From Macrosoma leucophasiata (Eukaryota; Arthropoda; Insecta; Lepidoptera; Hedylidae), in the NCBI GenBank assembly GCA_036365455.1, contig JAWQUS010000023.1, positions 7,936,001 to 8,000,000 of the forward strand: 64,000 bases of DNA. Reading direction: 5' to 3'. Below the pieces are notes generated by a model that saw nothing but the letters and a program-made list of their open reading frames with translations, was not told where the DNA came from and made no database searches. The position numbers and the translations under genes were made by a program. Positions 24,300 through 34,806 of this stretch are shown piece by piece (position 1 is the stretch's first letter; each line of letters starts with the position of its first letter).

Positions 24300-24500
24300 T
24301 TTAATATGCTGCCCATCCTGCGTCATTGTATTTTGGTACTACCGCAGTGTTATAATTCTATGTTCCGCACTATTTCAATGGTTTGACTGCCATTGTTCGG
24401 TTGACTGACTGCACTAGCGGTAGAGTAATAATCCTCCTCCACTAGTGGGCGGTGGGGTCGTCACGATGCCTATTTGCCTATATACGCCGAAATATGGCAT
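24300..24500 (+). repeat. Interspersed repeat shared with 44150-44290
   Basis: CTGCCCATCC, TCATTGTATT / TCATTATTGCATT, CAATGGTTTGACTGCC / CGAATGGTTTGATCGCC, GTTGACTGACTRCACTAGCGG occur in the same order in both places. The class is unknown. Confidence 0.6.
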
Positions 24501-24803
24501 TTATTACCACCGCATGGAGTGCATATTATTATGTGCTCAAGCGATCGGTTCCCTGACAGAACGTAGGTACACAACGCACTACAGTATCATTATGATTACG
24601 TCCTCACATTCTCAATCTTGATTATAAAATAAGTAGCCCACGGTGCACATATCTTTGACGCCCACGTCAAAGATTATCTAATGTTCACGCAACCAAAATG
24701 ACCTTTATGCCTAATCGGTTAGTTTTAGCTTGTTAAGGGGCATTGTTCTGTGGACCGTGAAATTCTATTTGAACAGTGCACGACACGCGCGTTCTTTGAT
24801 GAT

Positions 24804-25000
24804 TAATTTTTTTTTTTTTTTTTTTTAATGTAATGGATGTGGCAAACAAGCATGCAGTTCACATTGATGTTAAGTGATGACTGCAGTCTATAGACACCCA
24901 CACAAAGACCAAGGTCAAAATGCAGATGCGTTACCACTCCTGAGGCCTAAGGGTGTTATGCCTCTGTGCCGGAAATTACAGGGCCGTACATTATATTTGT
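24804..25000 (-). repeat. Family A repeat with long poly(T)
   Basis: A run of about 23 T (reverse poly(A)) followed by GTGGCAAACAAGCATGCAG through GGAAATTACAGGGCCG. The sequence is close to the 53238 and 54414 copies, and the long tail suggests a relatively young insertion. It is truncated at the far side where a TIR element follows. Confidence 0.85.
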
Positions 25001-25015
25001 CATTGTCATTTAAAA

Positions 25016-25207
25016 TAATAGTAGTAGCACACGTCCGGATTTGGTACGGAGCGGACAGCGGATTCGGTACGCTCCAAACTAAATCTGGCCGTATGTAGAG
25101 GCGGCGACATTCCGGCAGATTTGGTCCCCCGTGCCACAGTATAATGCCGAATCCGGTCGTGTGTAGCGAGAGCGGATTTGGAATCCGAACGTGTGTACCT
25201 ACTATTA
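25016..25207. mobile_element. TIR element of the CACACGTCCGGATTTGG family
   Basis: The left end AATAGTAGTAGCACACGTCC pairs with the right end CGAACGTGTGTACCTACTATT. The inside is GC-richer (TTTGGTACGGAGCGGACAGC) than the surroundings. It is about 190 bp and non-coding. Two related pieces follow at 25556 and 25632. Confidence 0.65.
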
Positions 25208-25555
25208 CAATCGACTTATATTTTTAAAAATGGTATGATATGATAATTCTGCTTGTCTGCTAAGTATGTTTTGCAACGGGTGTTACAAACTAGATGCAAC
25301 AACTACAATGTGACGCTTATGTTCACTAACTGTGACAGATAGAAGAGGTGGAATATAATTAGAGGTAGATACCTATACCTATAGCAGTTAGTCAACTTAA
25401 AGTAACAACTTTAAGTAACTTAACTTTTGGTCAAATAATTCCTATAGGGCGGTATTAAATATTATAATACCATAACACCGCCGTATGGGCAACAATTTCC
25501 CGCGATAGAAGTACCGTCTGAACGATAGGTACGCTGAAAAAAATCGGAAGCCCTA

Positions 25556-25620
25556 TAGTAGTAACACACGACCGAATCCGACCAAAAGTCCCGCGAGCGG
25601 ACCGCATCGGACTTGATTAA
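25556..25620. mobile_element. Fragment of the same TIR family
   Basis: TAGTAGTAACACACGACCG and CCGCGAGCGGACCGCATCGG match one end of the family; the other end is lost or overlaps the palindrome at 25632. Confidence 0.5.
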
Positions 25621-25631
25621 TATAATAATTA

Positions 25632-25759
25632 AGAAAGTATTCAATTTAGTAATAGTAGTAACACACGTCCAGATTTGATTCGGAGCGTACCGAATCCGCT
25701 GTCCGCTCCGTACCAAATCCGGACGAGTGTTACGACTAGTACTAAATTGAATACTTTCT
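25632..25759. mobile_element. Near-perfect palindromic TIR element
   Basis: The whole 128 bp folds on itself. AGAAAGTATTCAATTTAGTA pairs with TACTAAATTGAATACTTTCT, and the inner arms ACACACGTCCAGATTTG... and ...CAAATCCGGACGAGTGTT also pair, leaving only a few central bases near TACCGAATCCGCTG. The pairing extends beyond the family terminus, so flanking DNA seems to have been inverted and duplicated with it. Confidence 0.75.
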
Positions 25760-26340
25760 AAATTGATTTATATCTTCCACAAATGTCAAGGTTTACAATA
25801 TTCGTAGGTTGATAAACATTACACACACTTTCATCAAATCTATGGACGCCCTCTTGAATGTTTATGGCTAAAACAAACGAAAAATCGAAGAATGCCTAAA
25901 CTTGTTTTATTACTATTAATACGTATTAAATATTATATTATTTATAGTAAAATATAAATGGACGCAATAAAAATAAATACACTAACACCTATAAAACTCA
26001 ACGCGCGCGTAAAAATTTTTTGAAGTAATAAATATGGATCTTTAAAAAGCTAGAATTATTATGGGTGATGAGTTTCAACATATAAATATATTTTTAAAGT
26101 CAATAGCTTATGTCAATAGCAGTAAAACTGCTTGATTGCACATAAAGTAAGAAAAAACGTTTTTGTCCGTTAATTGGTGGGCAATAAAATAAGCATAACT
26201 TTCAGGGCAGTCATAAAGAGTTAATCAATATTGTTATGCAATGACATTAAGCATTCATACCTACCTACTATTGTTGGCACAGCGGATATGCTAGTTTCAA
26301 AGATAGACTGGCTTTCTTATCAAATGCGAAATATTAAATA
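25760..26340. other. No gene seen
   Basis: Very AT-rich sequence with no coding or repeat signal recognised. Confidence 0.4.
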
Positions 26341-26574
26341 CTGGCAGCCCGCCCCGCTTCGCGCGGGTGCCATGTTACCTACCCTCTCCTATTCATCTTA
26401 GCGTGATGTTATACAGTCTTAGCCTAGCCTTCTTCGATAAATGGGCTATCTAACACTGAAATAATTTTTCAAATAGTATCAGAAGTTTCAGAAATTAGCG
26501 CGTTCAAGTAAACAACAAACAAACCGGCAAACAAACTCTTTTTTCTCTCAAAAGCTTTACAATATTAGTATAGA
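26341..26574 (-). mobile_element. Non-autonomous Helitron, degenerate 3' end
   Basis: GCAGCCCGCCCCGCTTCGCG matches the 3'-terminal hairpin of the Helitron at 31794. The minus-strand 5' end reads TCTATACTAATATTG from 26574. The 3' CTAG has decayed to CCAG, and the expected A flank at the 5' side is absent. Confidence 0.6.
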
Positions 26575-26607
26575 AATACATAGGTACGTATGTAACTATA
26601 ATTATTG

Positions 26608-26810
26608 GTGTAGAGTTCCAGTATTGAGACTTAAAAGCGTAGGCACCACCGCATTACCTATTCTATATGCCGCAAAATGGTAGTAGGTCCTGTATTCAGC
26701 ACTATCGTGTTCCGGTTAGATGGTACCTAATACTACCTAATAACTATTAGAGAGACATAAGAATAAGGTCTCAGAGGTGGCAACACATCCGCATTCTTGT
26801 CTCAATATTA
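26608..26810 (+). repeat. Family A repeat, 3'-truncated
   Basis: AGAGTTCCAGTATTGAGAC, GTAGGCACCACCGCATTACC, CACTATCGTGTTCCGG, GGTCTCAGAGGTGGCAAC, CATCCGCATTCTTG. It lacks the poly(A) tail. Confidence 0.75.
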
Positions 26811-27094
26811 CAAGGTGTAGCCCCAAGCTCCATACATTTTGGATCGTCTCCTTTAAGATATATTTGCATCTTTTTTTTTCTTCTGCATCAGTTTCTCTAT
26901 GCCACCTCGATGTAAATGGTTAATCATAATACCCATATCTCAAATGATATTAAACCGAGTATCTCCAAGTGACTAATTTGTTCCATCATTTTAGCCAACG
27001 TATTCTCCATTGTCATTTAATCAAGTTTGAGTACGTGACAGGCATTACGCGCCATTAAGTCGCAATATTAAGCCCCGATAAATCTATTTTGCTA
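26811..27094. other. No gene seen
   Basis: AT-rich sequence with nothing recognised. Confidence 0.4.
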
Positions 27095-27096
27095 TA

Positions 27097-27439
27097 CAGT
27101 GATACCCCGACTTACGCTACCTCGTTCTACGCGAATTCCGAGATACGCGGTTTGTTTTTCATGCCGCGCGCATTCGTTTTTTCACTCCGCTAGGTAAGTG
27201 TTCGGTTTACGAGCAGTAACCGTACAGTCGAGTACCTATACATTTTTGATTTACCTATAATTACGTCATTCAAAACATTAATAATTTGAACATTTTGAAC
27301 CTTGTTTATATATGCGAAGGTGAACCTCGACATATGCGAATTCGACTTACGCTGCTTCCGCTTGGTCCCACCCAATGAGCTTATCATACGAGTATAATAT
27401 CATTGGTCCCACCTATCGCGTAAGTCCGGGGTTTTACTG
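27097..27439. mobile_element. pogo/Tigger-like non-autonomous element
   Basis: Begins CAGTGATACCCCGACTTACG and ends CGTAAGTCCGGGGTTTTACTG, inverted copies of a CAGTRAAACCCCG terminus. TA flanks both ends (27095-27096 and 27440-27441). A CAGT...ACTG terminus with TA target duplication is characteristic of the pogo branch of Tc1/mariner. It is 343 bp with no transposase, so it depends on an outside source. Confidence 0.75.
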
Positions 27440-27449
27440 TATAGGTATA

Positions 27450-27600
27450 TCCATACTAATATTGTTAATGCGAAAGTCAAACGTCTGTTACCTTTTCCTG
27501 AGTCTAACTGAAATGAATTTAATAAATTTTGCCTGTCAGAAACTTGTAAATAAAGATAAGCAACTGTCTGTCTGTAAAATTAATCTAACTGTACAAAAAT
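27450..27600 (+). mobile_element. Helitron 5' end (fragment)
   Basis: TCCATACTAATATTGTTAATG then GCGAAAGTC and GTCTGTTACC is a classic lepidopteran Helitron 5' start, preceded by A as expected. No 3' CTAG hairpin follows, so it is truncated. It sits 8 bp beyond the pogo-like element's TA. Confidence 0.6.
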
Positions 27601-28511
27601 TACGCCAACGACGTTGTGCTGCAGTTTATGAATGAGGCGATAATAGTACTTGTAGTACTTGTTGTAGTAGTGACTTTAGCAGACACAGTAAAGTTATGAT
27701 CAATAGCGCACCGGTAGTATCTCGCGGTAGGATAGGGTTGGGGTACCTACTTGTTTCTTTAGACATACATTTATTAAGAATTAATTAAAGCTAACATTTT
27801 GAATATTTCACAATGAAAAACGTAGTAAGTATTTCAATTTATTTATTTGGTGAGGTGTTGAAGGTGTAGTCTACCTATTTGCTTACACGCCATGCACGCC
27901 ATGATTTCTTCAAAATCTGTACCTACTAATGGTGCCAAAACTGAAAATAGTCAAAGTATTGGGCGACATTTACATATATTTTTTATATTGTTTGACAAGT
28001 ATATCAATTGTTATTCGCTTTAATTTATTTTGTTTGTTTTTGACGTGTCATAAGAGGTGCCTGACACCCTAAATGAATAAATGAGTTTCTGATTCTGATT
28101 CTGACAGATATTATTTTACTCATACGCAACAGCTCTATTATTAATAAACGATCTATTTATATGTACTAATGACAATCTAATAAGAAATATTGTTTTTTCT
28201 TCTTATTTAGATATCTTTGATGCTGTTTTAGTTACTTGTGATGTGGTCCACAACAAATTTTAGATAGCTAAGCTATAAAGGAGACCTCGGTGTGCGAGTC
28301 AAACCTCGTCTGTTTTTTAATCTTTCGCTACCGCTAATGAAAGAACTTCGAAGTTATTTTTAAACCTGAACTATATAATGTCATGTTATGAAACATCTTA
28401 ATATAAAGTCTAAAATCTTTTTTTGCGAAAGGTATTTTTTATGTTTATTTATAAATACGTTCCAATTTCTTTAGCTCCGTATTTACGTACCTACCGTACG
28501 TAAAAATAAAC
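27601..28511. other. No gene; possible LINE 3' tail at 27950-28105
   Basis: CCTGACACCCTAAATGAATA followed by AATGAGTTTCTGATTCTGAT and another TCTGAC resembles insect LINE 3' ends that finish in short tandem repeats, but no coding part remains. The rest is unassigned AT-rich sequence. Confidence 0.4.
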
Positions 28512-28731
28512 CTTTTTTTATGTACCGGATGTGGCAAACAAGCATGTAGTTCACGTTGATGTTAAGTGATGACTGCAGCCTATAAACACCCACACAAAGA
28601 CCAAGATCAAAGTGCAGATGCGTTACCACTCCTGAGGCCTAAGGTGTTATGCCTCTGTGCCGGAAATTACAGGGCCGTACATTACCACCTGACCGGAACA
28701 CGATAGTGCTGAACATTACCCTTTAGCGGCA
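28512..28731 (-). repeat. Family A repeat
   Basis: TTTTTTTATGTACCGGATGTGGCAAACAAG through CCACCTGACCGGAACACGAT to CCTTTAGCGGCAAGT. It belongs to the CGGCACAGA subfamily, close to the copies at 24804 and 53238, and is truncated at its 5' side. Confidence 0.85.
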
Positions 28732-30140
28732 AGTATACTTTTATGAACTCGCTAACGAAACATCTTGTTATGTGTGTTTAAATTTGAGAAAAGTGTATAC
28801 AATTTTAAGCAGTTGTGGCCTATTATTATCAATAGGTATACTAATGCAGGTAGGTTATACATTTTCTTTTGAATATTTCATCATACATTCAACTACAGAA
28901 TCACAGAATAGATATGTATAGATACCTACAAAAGAACATTGCAATATAACCTCCATTGCCACCTCGTAAACGATTCAACGTAGTACCTGTACCAAGTGAT
29001 TGTACTTGCATTTGCGTGAAAAAAATGTATTTCAAACGTTGAAACATAATTAATGAAAAAAATACATTGTGACCTACCTACAGTTCATTCACCTCTGCGA
29101 ATTCTGGAATATTCTGAAGTAATCGCTATTCAATGGCTTTTCTCATAATAATATTAACCGGAGCGTCTACCCTGCAATTTTCAACCAGAATTTGATGATC
29201 CAAAAATCATCATAATTATTAAGTTTTATTAGGACATCCAGAGCTTTCATGTTGTACAGTGATGGTCGACTGCTTTTTAAATTATATTTCGTGTTATTTT
29301 ATCAGTTGAGAGACATTTTTAAAAACCTCTATCATATCATTATTTTTAGGTGGTCACTTATCTAAGTCGAACGAATTGAAGTCTCGCACACATTTCCTCA
29401 CCGAAAGAATCGACCGCGCCGAATAAATCGTTTCCATTTCCTTTACGCCTGTCGCACTGTTATTACATGTGAATAGTGATGGTTTTTTGATGATTGTGAT
29501 TGATTGTATTCCTCTTCATAATTACGTTCTTATTCAATGAAAATTACAATCACTCATTTTTTTTAAACAATGAAGATACTCGTATTGTGCCTACGCGCAT
29601 TCTCGTAGGTACACAACTGAAACAATGCGAGCGTATCGGTCGAGCGTATATATATTCTGGGGTTCTTTCAGAATTGGATTAAATCATCCACGGGCAAGTG
29701 TGCAAGGTTTTACAAAATTTCATAAACAGGATGCCAAAATTTTTCGTTACATATGCTCGGCTCGCATAAATGTGCGTTCACCTTTTACTGTCGAGGTTGA
29801 AATCCTCTTAGATACTCTCAGACCTAGGGGAAACGGCGAGGCGGGTAATATGAGGACTCTGTCTCGTTTAAACAAAACTATCTCACCCAGCTTGGCTCGG
29901 TGCTTATGGCATCTGCGTAACTATGTCTTGGATCACGTAAATACTAAATAATAAAACTTCACGCAGGTAATCTCCGAAAGGGTAGGTAGGCAAATGCACT
30001 TTGTATTAGGTAATACGAGCACCTACACTAGAAACTCTACCACCAGTAAAATGTTTCATTTTTAAAACTACATCAGCAGCGTGTGCCGTGCGCCATGCAG
30101 TTTTAAAGTATTATAAATGTATTATTTATTATAATATAAT
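28732..30140. other. No gene; SINE scraps near the right end
   Basis: A 108-codon frame at 29625-29951 shows no recognisable domain. At 29958-29996 there is a reversed family B tail (ACTTCACGCAGGTAATCTCC), and at 29998-30055 the end of a reversed family A copy (ACTAGAAACTCTACCACCAG). Confidence 0.4.
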
Positions 30141-30236
30141 AGGTTGGGGAAAAAGTCTTTTCGCATTATAGTATGTATAATTCCAAATTCAAATTAGGCA
30201 AATGTGTGATTTTCATTTGTTTTTCGTACTGTCAAG

Positions 30237-31708
30237 ATGAGTGAATCTAATGAAGAAATTCCATACATTTTAAAATTTTACTACAAAAAAGGTAAAAATG
30301 CAACGCAGGCAGCGAAAAAAAATTGCGATGTTTATGGACCTAGTGCAGTGTCTGTGAGAGTAGCACAAAGGAGATGTTGCAAAAATGTATGGACCTCCGG
30401 CCATGTACTGTACACAATATCATTAAACAGGCAAAATCAATATAAAAACGATTTTTACTGCATATTTTCACTTATTTAGCTTTGTTTGCAGTTACAAAAC
30501 ATTATTTGCAGTTAGAATTGCAACTCAAAGCCAACATGGCGAATATGGCGGGCGATGTCATTTTGACAATTCAATTTTTTAAATTGTATTTTGATTATAC
30601 AGTACTTCGAGAAAAAAGTAATATTTCCTAAATACTATCAAAATCGATTGATCCCAAGTGTCGGCTGTATCGCCGCCATGTTTAACATACTTGAAAATGA
30701 TAAAATCGTTTGAATTAAATGTGGTTGCACTCTTAAACATATTCTTGAATAAATTAATTGTATTTTTTTCGGATTCTTCTTTAATTTACCCATTTTTTGA
30801 GGACGTGTACGAACCAGAGCCGAGCTCGCAACATCTCCTTTAGTTTAAGCGTTTTCAATCCGGAAATTTTGATGTCAAAGATGCACCTCGCTCTGGTCGC
30901 CCTATTACGGATAAAATGGATGCCATGGATGACATATCAGTAGTTACGACGTAGCTGAAGAACTGAGAATTGATCACAAAACAGTATTGGCGCATTTGAA
31001 AAAAGTTGGGTACAAAAAAAAGCTCGATATTTAGGTACCTCACGAGCTCACTGAAAGAAACCTAATGAACCGTGTACTCATTTGTGATTCTTTATTACGA
31101 CGTAATGAAACCGAATCATTTTTGAAGAAGCTGATAACTGGTGTTGAAAACTGGATCACGTACGACAAGAACGTGCGAAAAAGGTCGTGGTCAAAGGCCG
31201 GTCAGGCTTCACAGACTGTGGCGAAACCCGGGTTAACTCGCAATAAGGTGATGTTGTGTGTGTGGTGGGATTGGAAGGGCATTATTCATTATGAGCTATT
31301 ACCACCAGGCAGGACTATCGATTCTGAACTCTACTGCGAACAACTGATGAGATTAAAGCGAGAAGTTGAGAGAAAGCGGCCGGAATAGATCAACAGAAGG
31401 GGTGTGGTGTTTCATCACGATAACGCTAGACCTCACACATCTATAGCCACTCAGCAAAAATTAAGAGTTTGACTGGGAGGTGTTAATGCATCCGCCGTAC
31501 AGTCCTGACCTTGAACCTTCAGATTTCCACCTGTTTCGATCTCTTCAGAATTCTTTATGCAATGTTAGGTTAACATCACGACAGGACTGCCAAATCCACT
31601 TGTCGCGGTATTTTGAGAAGTCCCAAAATTTTTATAGCAATGGGATCATGTTCCTACCTAAACGATGGCAAAAGGTTATCGAACAAAATGGTACATACAT
31701 ACTTTAGT
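30237..31708 (+). pseudogene. mariner transposase pseudogene
   Basis: Starts at ATG 30237 with an N-terminal helix-turn-helix region (ILKFYYKKGKNATQAAKK) typical of mariner transposases. Coding similarity is broken at about 30372 by the nested insert and resumes at about 30845 (FKRFQSGNFDVKD). Later blocks are SSYDVAEELRIDHKT, a long frame at 31065-31388, FHHDNARPH (second catalytic Asp kept) and PPYSPDLEPSD (third Asp kept). The first catalytic position reads TGVENWI where the family has Asp, so the DDD triad is destroyed. Stops occur at about 30956 (frameshift region), 31034 (TAG in place of a conserved Trp) and 31386, with another frameshift near 31470. Normal length is about 350 residues. 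Confidence 0.92.
30370..30838. mobile_element. Unidentified insertion inside the mariner gene
   Basis: The mariner frame is split by about 460 bp whose ends are short inverted copies: AAAGGAGATGTTGC on the left (from about 30367) and GCAACATCTCCTTT on the right (to about 30841). Exact edges are uncertain because the terminal AAAGG overlaps mariner sequence. The inside is AT-rich and resembles no protein. It could be a small TIR element of unknown family. Confidence 0.6.
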
Positions 31709-31793
31709 TAAATTTAAATAAACTATATTAAAAAATGTTTTGAATTATCTTAAAAATGCGAAGAAACTTTTTCCCCAACCTGATATTATAGTA

Positions 31794-31988
31794 CTAGCGG
31801 CCCGCCCCGGCTTTGCGCGGGTTCAATGTTACCTATCCTCTCCATTAATCTTAGCGTGACGTTATATAGCATAAGGCCTTCCTCAATAAATGGGATATTA
31901 ACACTGAAAGGATTTTTCAAATCAGCCCAGTAATTCCTGAGCTTAGCGCGTTCAAGCAAACAAACAAACAAATTAAGTATAGGTTATT
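31794..31988 (-). mobile_element. Non-autonomous Helitron, 5' side truncated
   Basis: The minus-strand 3' end is GCAAAGCCGGGGCGGGCCGCTAG at 31794, flanked by T on that strand. The body shares GTTACCTATCCTCTCC, CTTAGCGTGACGTTATA and TTAGCGCGTTCAAG with the copy at 26341. The 5' end runs directly into a family A repeat. Confidence 0.7.
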
Positions 31989-32252
31989 TACTGGTGGTAG
32001 GGATTCAGTGCATTACCTAATCTTTCTGTCGCCAAATTTTAGTGTTTAGCACTAGGTATAGTGTTCCGCTTAGACGGTAATCTATGACCTCGTCATAACT
32101 ATCACAGAGACATAACAAATAAGGTCTCAGAAGTGGCATCAAAACGCATCTGCATTTTGACCCCTGGTTTGTGTAGATGTCTATAAGCCGCAGTCATCGC
32201 ATCCATGTTAACTACATGCCATGCTTCTTTACTACCTTCATTGCATAAGACG
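31989..32252 (+). repeat. Family A repeat
   Basis: TTTACTGGTGGTAGGGATTC, GTGCATTACCTAATC, TAACTATCACAGAGACATA, GGTCTCAGAAGTGGC, GCATCTGCATTTTGACC. Nearly full length, of the CACAGAGACATAACA subfamily. Confidence 0.8.
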
Positions 32253-32772
32253 TAATCTTTCTCTCTTGCGCTACGTGATTTTCAAACCAAATTTAACCAA
32301 CTGGTACCAAAAAGATTGATTTAGATTTGTCATGTTCCCGACATCCCCTCACTCTACGATCTTCCGCTAATCTCCGACTTAACTCTCCCTTGCATTTCAC
32401 TTCCTACTAAATCCTTTACCATAGAAGCCGTTCGGTTATGGAATTTTTTGCCGATAAGTTGGTATTCGTCAGAAATTCTTGAACAATTTAAGGTAATGGT
32501 ACATATAAAACAGTTGTACCTCTCTATACCTATAATCAAAAAATGAGACTTTTTATCTTTTCGTGTTCCTGTTATTTCTCTTGATGTATGATGATTATGA
32601 TACATGTTATTAACATAGGTTTAAGTCGAATTAGTTCATTAGTGCACCTTAATTTGATATTTCGTCTTTCCTCAGTAGGTACCTAATGGTTTTCTGAAAG
32701 AAATAGCTTTAACGATAAGGCCGTCATTTGAGCTGAACTTATTAAATGGTGTACAATAAAACATATTGTGGA
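32253..32772. other. No gene seen
   Basis: AT-rich sequence. An 83-codon minus-strand frame here has no recognisable features. Confidence 0.4.
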
Positions 32773-33080
32773 CTAGCTGTGCCCGCGACTACGTCCGCGT
32801 GAGAATTTATAATTGTTCCGTATCTACCCAGACTAAGTCGTGGGCGCAGTATAAAAGTAGCCTAAGTTACTCCTTATCACATAAGCTATCTCCCGTCAAA
32901 ATCGGTCCAGCCGTTCCCGAGATTAGCGGGAACAAACAAACAGACAGACAGACAAAAATTGTAAAAAATGTTGTTTTGGTATATGTACTGTGTATACATA
33001 CATATGCAGTTAATAAAAAGCGGTTATTTTTATATTACAAACCGACACTCTAATTTTATATATTCGTATGGATGTATAGA
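32773..33080 (-). mobile_element. Non-autonomous Helitron, complete ends
   Basis: The minus strand begins TCTATACATCCATACG (33080) and ends GGGCACAGCTAG (32773), with A before the TC and T after the CTAG. The 3' hairpin region is CGCGGACGTAGTCGCGGGC. It is the same family as the plus-strand copy at 41104-41417 (shared TAACTTAGGCTACTTTTATA and AGTGTCGGTTTGTAA-like blocks). Confidence 0.85.
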
Positions 33081-33196
33081 TATTGTTGTTGATTTCTTTA
33101 TGGAGCTCTACCACTAGTAAAATAAGTGTTGTTATAAAATTCTTCCTTTACTAACCGAGGCATAACTCTGCCAACATAATTAGTAGTAGTTATTGG

Positions 33197-33271
33197 ATCG
33201 CGATTCAATCACTCCGCTGTCTTGCTTTAACCAATGCGCGGGGCAAGACAGCGAAGCGCTTCTATCGCGAT
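33197..33271. repeat. 75-bp double-stem inverted repeat
   Basis: Outer words ATCGCGAT at 33197-33204 and 33264-33271, and inner perfect 11-bp arms CGCTGTCTTGC / GCAAGACAGCG at 33215-33225 and 33243-33253. It could be a small TIR-element remnant or a folded RNA; nothing shows expression. Confidence 0.6.
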
Positions 33272-33306
33272 GCAGTGACAAATATATTATGACGTTAGCT
33301 TAATTA

Positions 33307-33585
33307 GGGACTACTCACATTTATTCAGCTCCATTCGCGTTTCGCCGAACAATTTTGGTCACACTTATCGACGCTGAATGCGACGGAACAGCTCTGAACG
33401 CGACAAATAAGCGCTGTACTCTATCTACTCGCATGATAAAAACAGATGTGTCATCATTTTATATTCGTTTGCCGTGAAAACAAAATAGACGCGGTAAGCT
33501 GAACGGATGCGTACGTGTCTCCATACAAAATGTTTGTTTTCTATGGACATAAGCTGAATTGAGCTGAATAAGTGTGCGTACTCCC
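33307..33585. mobile_element. PIF/Harbinger-like MITE with TTA duplication
   Basis: The left end GGGACTACTCACATTTATTC pairs with the right end, whose reverse complement is GGGAGTACGCACACTTATTC. Arms continue through CAGCTC. TTA directly flanks both ends (33304-33306 and 33586-33588). The 279 bp have no coding capacity. Confidence 0.8.
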
Positions 33586-33588
33586 TTA

Positions 33589-34059
33589 AGCCTGTGGTTG
33601 CAATCTGAAATTTGGGATTTCTTGGGCAGTGTAGGTGAACAGTAAGGAAGGGTCTCCCGAAATACTTATGGGAACTGCAATACAGCGCCTACGAAGGCGC
33701 TGGAAAAAGTTAGTGTAATATAAACTGTAACCTAAAATCAATAGTTTACGACAGTGAGACGTTGATCCTCACGCATCTCGCGCTATCGATTGTGGCCGCT
33801 TTCAATATTCTATTTTCTTTCGGAGCAGGTGGTCTTGTTTGTTTATTCAAGATTTAAAAATGCCACGAATTCTTAGATTCGCCTCGATCGCCTTCGTATT
33901 TATTGACATTCAATCAACGATCATTTCCCCTAACTAACGTTATCTGTGTATTTATCTGACTCTAAATAATTTTAGTTGTTTGGCAGAGTCAAAGCAGCTT
34001 GGGCGCACTATAAACAAGCCATTTGCATTGACTCCTCACAGTCGTGGACTTATACCCTA
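33589..34059. other. No gene seen
   Basis: Unassigned sequence between two mobile elements. Confidence 0.4.
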
Positions 34060-34231
34060 CTAGCTGTTGCCCGCGGCTTCGCCCGCGTGGATGTCGAAAA
34101 GTAGCCTATGTTCTTTCTCAAAGCCAGCTCTATCTCTGTACCAAATTTCATTAAAATTGGTTCAGTCGTTTGGATGTCAAAAGGTAACAGACAGACAGAG
34201 TTACTTTCGCATTTATAATATAAAGTAGGGA
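34060..34231 (-). mobile_element. Short non-autonomous Helitron (172 bp), complete
   Basis: The minus strand starts TCCCTACTTTATATTATAAA then TGCGAAAGTAACTC and ends GCGAAGCCGCGGGCAACAG then CTAG. The A|TC and CTAG|T junctions are exact. The 3' hairpin (GCGGGCGAAGCCGC) lies about a dozen bases from the end, as in the family. It contains the ACCAAATTTCATTAAAATTG then GTTCAG block common to lepidopteran Helitrons. Confidence 0.92.
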
Positions 34232-34353
34232 TTAACATTGCTTCACGCTTGTATTCACCAAAGGGGTAGACAGAGTTAGAAATAGTATTCAAGCATACAT
34301 GTAAACACTCACATTTCGCCGGTTGACACTGGGAAATTACCGGAAAAATGGAA
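34232..34353 (-). repeat. Family B SINE fragment
   Basis: GCTTCACGCTTGTATTCACC then AAAGGGGTAGACAGAG and TTTCGCCGGTTGACACTGGG match the reversed tail and body of the SINE at 22128. It lies between two Helitrons. Confidence 0.65.
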
Positions 34354-34355
34354 AA

Positions 34356-34590
34356 TCACTACATATTATAAAGTCAAGTTCCCCTATTTCCTCTGTCTGT
34401 ATGTATGCGCTAATCTCGGAAAGTGTTCCTTGAAATGTTAAAAAGAGGGTTTTATGAGGAAGGTTTATATTTATATTTTATCAATATCGTACTTATATTT
34501 ACCGAGATATCACGGTTTTTGTAAAAGAAGTCGAGCGCGTCCCCACAATATAATTAATGGTTCCCGTGCAAAACCGGGACGGGTCGCTAG
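34356..34590 (+). mobile_element. Non-autonomous Helitron, second family, complete
   Basis: Starts TCACTACATATTATAAAG after A and ends GGGTCGCTAG before T. The terminal hairpin TCCCG...CGGGA (34562-34579) precedes the end by about 11 bases. It differs in sequence from the copy at 34060, so at least two Helitron lineages inserted here. Confidence 0.85.
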
Positions 34591-34806
34591 TAATTCTATA
34601 AATTCGCATCAAGGTTTTGTAGGTGGAATAAATAAAAATAGACTTCAAACATTGTTTACATTCAGCTTTCAGAACGTCTGCCATAGTAGAATTACTCGTG
34701 TTTACAATCATGGTCCGTTTGATTATGATAGACATTAGCGTAAACGTTGCAGTATTTATGTGAGAAACTCCGCTTTGGTAGATAAGCGAATGATATTATT
34801 TTATAA

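Larger units (their letters stand above)
30142..31780 (+). mobile_element. mariner-family transposon, dead
   Basis: Terminal inverted repeats: left GGTTGGGGAAAAAGTCTTTT then CGCATT; right is the reverse complement of AGGTTGGGGAAAAAGTTTCT then TCGCAT. The ends and the transposase between them are of mariner type. The element is interrupted by a ~460-bp insertion and its transposase gene carries several stops, so it cannot move itself. A Helitron begins 13 bp past its right end. Confidence 0.92.

Noticed and set aside
29625..29951. 108-codon plus-strand frame as a small gene
   Set aside because: No recognisable residues, no homologous copy in the window, overlapping frame in another register.
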